From: Collinsella sp.
Lineage (GTDB): Bacteria; Actinomycetota; Coriobacteriia; Coriobacteriales; Coriobacteriaceae
Reading direction: 5' to 3'
NCBI GenBank assembly: GCA_019414205.1
Contig: DXML01000009.1
Span: 235,995-247,063, forward strand
DNA length: 11,069 nucleotides
How positions within the stretch are numbered: the stretch's first letter is position 1; each line of letters starts with the position of its first letter. Below, piece by piece: positions 6,340 through 11,069 of the stretch. Made by a program: the position numbers and the translations under genes. Under the pieces are notes generated by a model that ran no database searches, was not told where the DNA came from, and saw only the letters and a list, made by a program, of their open reading frames with translations.

Positions 6340-6402
6340 GTTATGCACGATCTCCTTGGACGGGTATCCTAATGCCAACGTGTGCCTATCAGAGGAGAGA
6401 CC

Positions 6403-7341
6403 ATGCTGTTTTCCGGTATCATCGCCGCCCTTACCAGCCTTTTGATTCCCATCATCATCCTGTTGTTGCTGCTCCCCAACGCCTGCTACGTCGTTGAGCA
6501 GCAGCACGCTGTGATCATCGAGCGCTTGGGTAAGTTCAATCGTATCGTCAACGCGGGCTTCCACGTGAAGGTGCCCGTGATTGACCGCAAGGCCGCCACG
6601 GTGAGTCTGCGCACCATGAAAAATGGTTTTGGCATCGACGTTAAGACCCAGGACAACGTGACCATCGGCCTTGAGGTCTCCGCTCAGTACCACGTGAGCT
6701 ACGACATGGGCGCCGGCCCGGCAGATTCGGGCATCTACAAGAGCTACTACATGCTGCAGGAGCCCGTCGACCAGATGCGTGACTTCATCACCGACGCCCT
6801 GCGCTCTTCGATTCCTGTCTACACACTCGATGAGGTCTTTGCCAAGAAGGATGACATCGCCAAGGATGTCAACGCTACCGTTTCCGAGCAGATGGCCGCC
6901 TACGGCTTCACCCTCGTGTCGACGCTCATCACCAAAATCGCACTGCCGACCGAGGTTGAGAACTCCATGAACGACATCAACGCCGCCCAGCGCAAGCGCG
7001 CTGCGGCACAGGAGCTCGCCGAGGCAGACCGCATCAAGCGCGTCACCGAGGCGACCGCCGAGGCTGAGGCGATGGAAAAGGCAGGCGAAGGCATCGCCAA
7101 CCAGCGCAAAGCTATCGCGTTGGGCATCAAGGATTCGCTCGAGATTATCCAGGAGACAGGCGTTGGCAACGATGAGGCCAACCAGCTGTTCATGTTTACG
7201 CAGTGGACCGAGATGATGACGGAGTTCGCACGTACGGGCAAAAACTCGACGGTCGTGTTGCCGAGCGACTTCTCGCAGTCGGCCTCTATGTTCGAGCAGA
7301 TGCTGGCTGCCGGCAAAGTTCAAAACGATTCGAAGGAGTAG
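6403..7341 (+). CDS. SPFH/Band 7 (stomatin-prohibitin-like) membrane protein
   Basis: 312 aa. One hydrophobic N-terminal segment (about 4-27) anchors the protein. The SPFH domain follows (about 28-190: VEQQHAVIIERLGKFNRIV, GFHVKVPVID, VTIGLEVSAQYHVSY). Next comes an Ala/Glu-rich coiled coil (about 193-240), then a region ending in STVVLPSD, as in QmcA-type paraslipins. Such proteins form large membrane-bound rings thought to organise membrane microdomains or control proteases such as FtsH. Which role applies here cannot be read from sequence. ATG 6403 was chosen because AGAGGAGA precedes it; GTG 6382 has no such site. No NfeD-type partner is adjacent. rlmH follows 6 nt after the stop, with its ribosome site inside this gene. 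Confidence 0.9.
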   Translation: MLFSGIIAALTSLLIPIIILLLLLPNACYVVEQQHAVIIERLGKFNRIVNAGFHVKVPVIDRKAATVSLRTMKNGFGIDVKTQDNVTIGLEVSAQYHVSYDMGAGPADSGIYKSYYMLQEPVDQMRDFITDALRSSIPVYTLDEVFAKKDDIAKDVNATVSEQMAAYGFTLVSTLITKIALPTEVENSMNDINAAQRKRAAAQELAEADRIKRVTEATAEAEAMEKAGEGIANQRKAIALGIKDSLEIIQETGVGNDEANQLFMFTQWTEMMTEFARTGKNSTVVLPSDFSQSASMFEQMLAAGKVQNDSKE

Positions 7342-7347
7342 GCGCGC

Positions 7348-7818
7348 GTGAAATACACCGTCGTTTGTGTTGGTAAGCTCAAGGAGCGCTTTTGGAAGGA
7401 CGCGTGCGCTGAGTACACCAAGCGTCTGGGTGCCTATGCCAAGGTGGATATCCGCGAGGTGGCCGATATCGACCCGGCTAAGGCGGGCGGTGTGGATGCT
7501 GCGCGTGACAAGGAGGGGGCGGCGATTCTTGCTGCCTTGCCGTCTCGAGCGCATGTGATCTTGCTGGCCATTGAGGGCAAGGAGCGTTCGAGTGAGGAGC
7601 TCTCGGCGAGGCTCGACGATCTTATGCTGCGAGGTAGTAGCGACATTGCCTTTGTAATCGGCGGTTCGGACGGCGTGAGTGATGAGGTGCGCGCCCGCGC
7701 CGACGAGATGCTCAGCTTTGGGCGCATTACCTTGCCGCACAACCTGGCGCGCGTGGTGCTGCTGGAGCAGATCTACCGCGCCTGCAAGATTAGCCGTGGC
7801 GAGCCGTATCACAAGTAG
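7348..7818 (+). CDS. rlmH: 23S rRNA (pseudouridine-1915-N3)-methyltransferase RlmH
   Basis: 156 aa with a GTG start; the family is usually 155-160 aa. RlmH is a small SPOUT-fold dimer that methylates pseudouridine 1915 in helix 69 of 23S rRNA, on assembled 70S ribosomes. Motifs: MKYTVVCVGKLKE (1-13), AIEGKERSSEEL (74-85), FVIGGSDGV (102-110), ITLPHNLARVVLLEQIYRA (127-145) and the C-terminal RGEPYHK (150-156), which contributes to the active site. GGAG at 7335-7338 lies at the end of the SPFH gene, 9 nt before GTG, so expression is coupled to it. ACGAAA/TTTCGT (7828-7859) before a T-run is a weak terminator possibility. Confidence 0.96.
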   Translation: MKYTVVCVGKLKERFWKDACAEYTKRLGAYAKVDIREVADIDPAKAGGVDAARDKEGAAILAALPSRAHVILLAIEGKERSSEELSARLDDLMLRGSSDIAFVIGGSDGVSDEVRARADEMLSFGRITLPHNLARVVLLEQIYRACKISRGEPYHK

Positions 7819-7892
7819 GTCGGCAATACGAAACAATAGCGTGGGACAATGACTTTCGTTTTTGAGGAACGCATCTGAGAGGACTGTGTGAT

Positions 7893-8663
7893 ATGAAGAT
7901 CGGATTTGTCGGTTTTGGCAATATGGCGAGTGCTATGGCCGATGGCTGGATTGCCGCCGGCGTGGCCGCGGGCGACATGTGCGCCTGCGCAGGCCGCTAC
8001 GATGCTTTGGTCGAGCGTTGCGAGGTGCGCGGCATGGTCGCCTGCCACGATGCCGCCGAGGTTGTCGCCGCATCCGATATCGTGGTCGCTGCGGTCAAAC
8101 CGTACATGATCGAGAAGGTATTCGCCCCGCTCAAGGATGCTCTTGCCAAAAAGGTCGTTCTGTCGGTTGCCTGGACCTGGGACAGTGCCAAGTGGGAGCA
8201 GGTCCTGCCGGGCGTCGCGCATATCTCGACGGTGCCCAACACGCCGGTTTCGGTGGGCGAGGGCGTCATCGCCTGCGAGAAGGCTTCGACGCTTAACGAC
8301 GAGCAGCGTGCTGTGGTGCTCGACCTGCTCGGTAAGCTTGGCGCTGTCGTCGAGCTCGACACAAGCCTGCTGTTTGTGGGCGGCACGGTGGGTGGTTGCG
8401 CTCCGGCGTTTGTCGCCATGGCAATCGAGGCCCTGGGCGATGCGGCGGTCAAGCACGGTATCCCGCGTGCGGATGCTTATCGCATTGTGAGCCAGATGGT
8501 GCTGGGTACGGCAAAGCTGCAGCTTGCAACTGGCCAGCATCCTGCGGCGATGAAGGATGCCGTATGCTCGCCCGGCGGTGCCACCATCAAGGGCGTCGTT
8601 GCACTCGAGGACGCCGGCATGCGCAGCGCCCTGGTCAAGGCAATCGACGCAACCCTCCAGTAA
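7893..8663 (+). CDS. proC: Pyrroline-5-carboxylate reductase
   Basis: 256 aa, slightly shorter than the usual 265-275. Catalyses the last step of proline synthesis, reducing pyrroline-5-carboxylate with NAD(P)H. The Rossmann N-terminus GFVGFGNMASAM (4-15), AAVKPYMI (66-73) and PNTPVSVGEGV (115-125) are conserved. The dimerisation domain shows GCAPAFVAMAIEALGDA (168-184), VLGTAKL (203-209) and HPAAMKDAVCSPGGATIKG (216-234). The segment after the second strand (SVAWTWDSAKW) departs from the common SIAAGIS-type wording. The start follows GAGAGGA. It is 74 bp after rlmH and may have its own promoter, but I see no convincing one. The stop codon abuts the palindromic element at 8664. Confidence 0.93.
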   Translation: MKIGFVGFGNMASAMADGWIAAGVAAGDMCACAGRYDALVERCEVRGMVACHDAAEVVAASDIVVAAVKPYMIEKVFAPLKDALAKKVVLSVAWTWDSAKWEQVLPGVAHISTVPNTPVSVGEGVIACEKASTLNDEQRAVVLDLLGKLGAVVELDTSLLFVGGTVGGCAPAFVAMAIEALGDAAVKHGIPRADAYRIVSQMVLGTAKLQLATGQHPAAMKDAVCSPGGATIKGVVALEDAGMRSALVKAIDATLQ

Positions 8664-8704
8664 AACCTGCCATTTAGGGACAGTTTATTTTGGCAGGTTT
8701 TTCC
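8664..8704 (+). terminator. Terminator-like left arm after proC
   Basis: AACCTGCCA (8664-8672) pairs perfectly with TGGCAGGTT (8691-8699) across an 18-nt loop, followed by TTTCC. The large loop makes it weaker than a standard terminator. It lies directly after the proC stop. Confidence 0.5.
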
Positions 8705-8780
8705 TGCGGTTTTGTCCTTTTAGCGAAAAGTGCCCCGCAACTGGCTCAATTCCAGTTGCGGGGCACTTGCGTTTGCCCAG

Positions 8781-8821
8781 ATAAAACCGACCAAAATAAA
8801 CCTGTCCCTTTTTGGCAGGTT
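8781..8821 (-). terminator. Terminator-like right arm after the small membrane protein gene
   Basis: On the minus strand AACCTGCCA pairs with TGGTCGGTT (one mismatch, one G-T pair) and is followed by TTTTAT. It mirrors the left arm and could end transcription of the minus-strand gene. Confidence 0.35.
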
Positions 8822-8993
8822 AGTCCCAGAAGCTGTCTTCTTCGTCCTCGGACTTGGGGCCGCGGTCGACATACATCTTATGGGTGCGCTTCTCCATTAC
8901 AAAGGCAATAATCGCAAACAGCAGGATGCCGCCGGCGAAAAGGATGGCAAAACCGGTGCGGGTGCCAAACAAAAAGGAAAAAACTGCGTCCAT
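8820..8993 (-). CDS. Small single-pass membrane protein of unknown function
   Basis: 57 aa, read on the minus strand from ATG at 8993 to TAA at 8820. AGAAGG lies 6 nt before the ATG, a good Shine-Dalgarno site. The protein has a short N-terminus (MDAVFSFLFGTRTG), one hydrophobic segment (about 14-33, FAILFAGGILLFAIIAFV), a basic stop-transfer run (MEKRTHK, 33-39) and an acidic cytosolic tail ending DEEDSFWD. This is a typical N-out/C-in small membrane protein layout. I do not recognise a family. It is transcribed divergently from serS and convergently with proC. The good ribosome site and clear topology argue that it is real. Confidence 0.72.
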   Translation of the reverse strand: MDAVFSFLFGTRTGFAILFAGGILLFAIIAFVMEKRTHKMYVDRGPKSEDEEDSFWD

Positions 8994-9017
8994 TGGGTGC
9001 CTTCTTGCGTAGTTGAG

Positions 9018-9075
9018 TTGGGTCGTAAACGCTCATAAGTATATACTTGCCCATACATGTACAAGGTTGCAACCT
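9018..9075. promoter_or_regulatory. Divergent promoter region between serS and the small membrane gene
   Basis: The palindrome AAGTATATACTT (9037-9048) supplies a TATACT -10 box on both strands. For serS, TTGGGT (9018-9023) lies 18 bp before the + strand box. For the minus gene, TTGTAC at 15 bp is a weak -35. Two more perfect palindromes follow: TACATGTA (9054-9061) and AGGTTGCAACCT (9064-9075), the latter in the predicted serS leader. The leader is only about 50 nt, too short for a T-box. Confidence 0.5.
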
Positions 9076-9104
9076 AAATGGAATGTATATCGCCGGAGGA
9101 TCTA

Positions 9105-10388
9105 ATGCTTGATATCAAGTTTGTTCGCGAGAACCCCGATGCCATCGATGTCGCCATGGCTAACCGCCAGACGTCTTGGGATCGCGAGAAGTTCTTTGAG
9201 CTCGACGACGAGCGTCGTGCCGTCATCACCGAGGTTGAGGAACTTCAAGCCACGCGCAATGCCGAGTCCAAGAAGATCGGCGCCCTGATGAAGGAGGGCA
9301 AGAAGGACGAGGCCGAGGCCGCCAAGGAGGCCGTGCGCGCCGTCAACGAGAAGATTGACGGTCTGGCCGAGCGCCGCACCGCCCTCGAGCAGGAGCAGTA
9401 CGACTTCATGGCTCACCTGCCCAACATTCCTTGCGAGGCCACGCCGTACGGCAAGGACGAGGGCGAGAACATCGAGCGCCGTCGTTGGGGCACCCCGCGC
9501 GAGTTCGACTTCGACTTTAAGCCGCACTGGGATCTGGGCACCGACCTCGACATCCTTGACTTCGAGCGCGGCAACAAGCTCTCCGGCAGCCGCTTCACCG
9601 TTCTCGGTGGCGCCGGCGCCCGTCTTGAGCGCGCCCTCATCAACTTCTTCCTCGATACGCACACCAGCCGTGGTTTTAAGGAGTGGTGGCCGCCCATCGT
9701 CGTCAAGCGTCAGACCATGTTCGGCACGGGCCAGCTGCCCAAGTTCGAGGACGACGCCTATCACGTCTCGGGCGACAACTTCCTGATCCCCACCGCCGAG
9801 GTCGTGCTCACCAACCTGCACGCCGGTGAGGTCCTCGACGCCGATACCCTGCCGCGCCGCTACACCGCCTTCACCCCCTGCTTCCGCGAGGAGGCCGGCT
9901 CCGCTGGTCGCGATACCCGCGGCATCATTCGCCAGCACGAGTTCGACAAGGTCGAGATGGTAAAGTTTGCCAAGCCGGAGGAGTCCGACGAAGAGCTCGA
10001 GAGCATGACCGCCGAGGCCGAGTTCCTGCTGCAGCAGCTGGGTCTTCCGTATCGCGTGATTAGCCTGTGCACCGGCGACCTGGGCTTCTCTGCCCGTCAG
10101 ACCTACGACGTCGAGGTCTGGCTGCCGAGCTACAACGCCTACAAGGAGATCAGCTCCTGCTCCAACTGCGGTGACTTCCAGGCCCGTCGCGCCAACATCA
10201 AGTATCGCGACCCCGAGAACTTCAAGGGTTCGCGCTATCTGCACACCCTCAACGGTTCCGGTCTGCCGGCTGGCCGTACCATGGCAGCCATTCTGGAGAA
10301 CTACCAGAACGCTGACGGCACCATCACGATCCCCGAGGTTCTGCGTCCCTACATGGGCGGCCTCGAGAAGATCGAGCCGGTCGCGTAG
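9105..10388 (+). CDS. serS: Seryl-tRNA synthetase
   Basis: 427 aa, the usual length. A class II synthetase that charges tRNA-Ser and supplies Ser-tRNA-Sec where selenocysteine is used. The N-terminal long antiparallel coiled coil (about 28-100) holds the tRNA-Ser long variable arm. The catalytic domain shows TAEVVLTNLH (230-239), motif 2 CFREEAGSAGRDTRG (259-273) with RQHEFDKVEMVKF, EISSCSNCGDFQARR (348-362) and motif 3 NGSGLPAGRTMAAILENYQ (383-401). MLDIKFVRENPDA is the standard start and has CGGAGGA (9094-9100) just ahead, so ATG 9105 is preferred to the in-frame ATG 9078. Transcription probably starts near 9054. Confidence 0.97.
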   Translation: MLDIKFVRENPDAIDVAMANRQTSWDREKFFELDDERRAVITEVEELQATRNAESKKIGALMKEGKKDEAEAAKEAVRAVNEKIDGLAERRTALEQEQYDFMAHLPNIPCEATPYGKDEGENIERRRWGTPREFDFDFKPHWDLGTDLDILDFERGNKLSGSRFTVLGGAGARLERALINFFLDTHTSRGFKEWWPPIVVKRQTMFGTGQLPKFEDDAYHVSGDNFLIPTAEVVLTNLHAGEVLDADTLPRRYTAFTPCFREEAGSAGRDTRGIIRQHEFDKVEMVKFAKPEESDEELESMTAEAEFLLQQLGLPYRVISLCTGDLGFSARQTYDVEVWLPSYNAYKEISSCSNCGDFQARRANIKYRDPENFKGSRYLHTLNGSGLPAGRTMAAILENYQNADGTITIPEVLRPYMGGLEKIEPVA

Positions 10389-10411
10389 ATTGGCTGCATA
10401 AGCGATTTGCT

Positions 10412-10440
10412 AGGGCACTCCTTTTTGGGGTGCCCTTTTT
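10412..10440 (+). terminator. Rho-independent terminator after serS
   Basis: AGGGCACTCC (10412-10421) pairs with GGGGTGCCCT (10427-10436), with one T-G pair and a TTTTT loop, then TTTTT follows. Confidence 0.88.
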
Positions 10441-10487
10441 GTGTGCGGCCATACCATGCTGTGCGGACAGCTCAATAGAAAACACAC

Positions 10488-10526
10488 GAACAACTGTTCT
10501 GTATACAGCCATCTACCTGCTATGCT
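10488..10526 (+). promoter_or_regulatory. Candidate LexA box and promoter of the 125-aa protein
   Basis: GAAC-AACT-GTTC (10488-10499) matches the Gram-positive/actinobacterial SOS-box core GAAC-N4-GTTC, and is preceded by C as in CGAAC. It overlaps the 10-bp palindrome CTGTATACAG (10499-10508) by one base. TTCTGT (10497-10502) and TATGCT (10521-10526) are a plausible -35/-10 pair at 18 bp, so a repressor here would block the -35. The flanking bases are only partly consensus. Confidence 0.45.
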
Positions 10527-10559
10527 TTTGCTAAATAAGAGCGAGAGAAAGGGGACGCG

Positions 10560-10937
10560 ATGGAGCTGTTTGATGATCGGGTGGTTTTGTTTGAGAGCGA
10601 CGAGGGCGGGGAGTACCTGCTTGTGACGTGTGAGCCGTCTGGCATGGGTGGCCTGGTGGTTCGACAGACGAGCGAGGGGCCGTTGACGCAATGGTGCTAC
10701 GAGGAGTCGCCTCATGTGGTTGAGACGTTTGTGGCGCACGAGGGGCTTGTGGCCCTAGAGCATTTCTATGGGGTCCAGACATCTAATCAGGTTGCTCGCA
10801 TGTTGAGTATCTCGTTTGCCGATTATGATTGTGCCCAGCGGGTGAGATCGCTCCTGAGGGAACTTGATGCTAAGTTTGGCGTGATCGAAAAGCCAATCGA
10901 TCGTACGGGGAACGACGGTATATGCGGAGCAGCATGA
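10560..10937 (+). CDS. Hypothetical 125-aa protein
   Basis: I do not recognise this family. The start ATG follows AAAGGGGA at a good distance. The N-terminus (MELFDDRVVLFESDEGGEYL) looks like a small beta-rich domain. It continues through LVVRQTSEGPLTQWCYEES to a helical C-terminal half (ARMLSISFADYDCAQRVRSLLRELDAKFGV) and a short tail with two Cys in the protein as a whole (C24, C46) plus C86 and C122. There is no signal peptide or membrane segment, so it should be cytosolic. It stands alone between the serS terminator and the tRNA-Arg promoter. The LexA-like box suggests damage-inducible expression, but the protein itself gives no support. Codon use is a little less GC-biased than in serS. 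Confidence 0.75.
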   Translation: MELFDDRVVLFESDEGGEYLLVTCEPSGMGGLVVRQTSEGPLTQWCYEESPHVVETFVAHEGLVALEHFYGVQTSNQVARMLSISFADYDCAQRVRSLLRELDAKFGVIEKPIDRTGNDGICGAA

Positions 10938-10973
10938 CAAAACTGCGTTCCACAAAAAAGTTTGAGATTGTGC

Positions 10974-11002
10974 TTGACTCCAATAAGCTAAAGTGGTTTT
11001 AT
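10974..11002 (+). promoter_or_regulatory. Promoter of tRNA-Arg
   Basis: TTGACT (10974-10979) and TTTTAT (10997-11002) lie 17 bp apart, with predicted initiation a few bases before the tRNA at 11015. The TTGACT is the best -35 in the window. Confidence 0.6.
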
Positions 11003-11014
11003 ATGTTTTGCGCT

Positions 11015-11069
11015 GCGGCGTTACCTCAGCTGGATAGAGGGTCTGACTACGAATCAGAACGTCATAGGT
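11015..11069 (+). tRNA. tRNA-Arg(ACG), 3' part beyond the window
   Basis: Acceptor GCGGCGT, then TA, D-arm CCTC/GAGG, anticodon stem TCTGA/TCAGA with loop CTACGAA. The anticodon ACG normally becomes ICG and reads CGU/CGC/CGA. The gene is cut by the window end at the start of the T-loop, so acceptor pairing cannot be checked. Confidence 0.9.

Larger units (their letters stand above)
6097..6345 (+). repeat. tRNA-tail repeat unit 2 behind tRNA-Leu
   Basis: Positions 6097-6156 (tRNA-Leu from the end of its T-loop, CCA, spacer, terminator) recur at 6286-6345 with one change, A6142 to G6331. The 129-bp insert (6157-6285) starts with GGACTTGAACCT (6169-6180), the exact reverse complement of the tRNA-Leu T-arm at 6089-6100. 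GC-rich hairpins follow: AAAACGC-gga-GCGTTTT (6201-6217), GCCGGCA/TGCCGGT (6236-6258) and ATCCGC-gaa-GCGGAT (6263-6277). The insert ends in CGCGGACG. Blocks shared with unit 1 are GTGARGGMGCGRRGC, the AAACGC/GCGTTT hairpin, AGCG(c)AGCTSGCRAGG and the terminal CGCGGACG. No protein is credible. Confidence 0.8.
8664..8821. repeat. 158-bp palindromic element with about 39-bp terminal inverted repeats
   Basis: The left arm (8664-8701) and right arm (8783-8821) are inverted copies with a few mismatches and one inserted base. Both start AACCTGCCA and contain GGGACAG(G)TTTATTTTGG. Each arm also folds on itself and ends in a T-rich run. Between them lies a perfect 17-bp stem with a 7-nt loop (8728-8744, 8752-8768). 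There is no ORF. Two inverted arms around a central hairpin resemble REP doublets or a miniature inverted-repeat element mobilised by a Y1/RAYT-type transposase. That link is inference. The element fills the whole space between proC and the convergent small gene. Confidence 0.7.

Noticed and set aside
6217..7836. 539-codon minus-strand frame over the SPFH gene and rlmH
   Set aside because: It is a shadow of two well-supported + strand genes and runs into the non-coding repeat insert.
8981..8989. 9-mer AAACTGCGT shared with 255-263 and 10940-10948
   Set aside because: One copy lies in the coding part of the small membrane gene, and the other two share only about 17 of 21 bases. This is too little to call a repeat.
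9078..9104. Nine-residue extension of SerS from ATG 9078
   Set aside because: ATG 9105 gives the standard SerS N-terminus, and its Shine-Dalgarno lies inside the proposed extension.
9049..9104. T-box riboswitch before serS
   Set aside because: The leader is about 50 nt and shows no specifier hairpin or T-box consensus; T-box leaders are much longer.

Overview
The window looks like chromosomal DNA from a GC-rich Gram-positive gut actinobacterium. Gene content, codon bias and protein wording suggest the Coriobacteriia, most likely Collinsella or a close relative. This assignment comes from recognising the proteins, not from a search. Nearly all genes lie on the + strand, and most serve translation: two aminoacyl-tRNA synthetases (metG, serS), three rRNA methyltransferases (rsmI, rsmA/ksgA, rlmH) and three tRNA loci.

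Layout. 1-241: the last bases of a tRNA (probably tRNA-Ser), its terminator, then a 131-bp hairpin-rich non-coding insert that ends in a second copy of the tRNA tail and terminator. 242-491: non-coding leader with a hairpin, a palindromic operator candidate and a -10 box. 492-2438: a GH5-like protein that appears to have lost its catalytic acid/base, coupled to rsmI. 2508-4109: metG with its terminator. 4217-5984: rsmA and tatD, overlapping. 6028-6114: tRNA-Leu(CAG), followed by a second insert of the same kind as the one at the left edge (6097-6345). 6403-7818: an SPFH/stomatin-like membrane protein coupled to rlmH. 7893-8663: proC. 8664-8821: a 158-bp palindromic element with about 39-bp terminal inverted repeats, filling the whole gap between convergent genes. 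8820-8993 (-): a 57-aa single-span membrane protein. 9105-10388: serS, divergent from it. 10560-10937: an unrecognised 125-aa protein behind a LexA-like box. 11015 to the end: 5' part of tRNA-Arg(ACG).

The strongest candidate for something undescribed is the pair of tRNA-tail units (period 186 and 189 bp). Each duplicates the 3' end and terminator of its own tRNA. Each also carries an inverted copy of a T-arm whose variable loop bases match that same tRNA, and both share a recognisable insert core with hairpins kept by different bases. In organisation they recall the E. coli tyrT rtT repeats, but here one insert family sits behind two different tRNAs, which suggests a small non-autonomous element specific for tRNA 3' ends.
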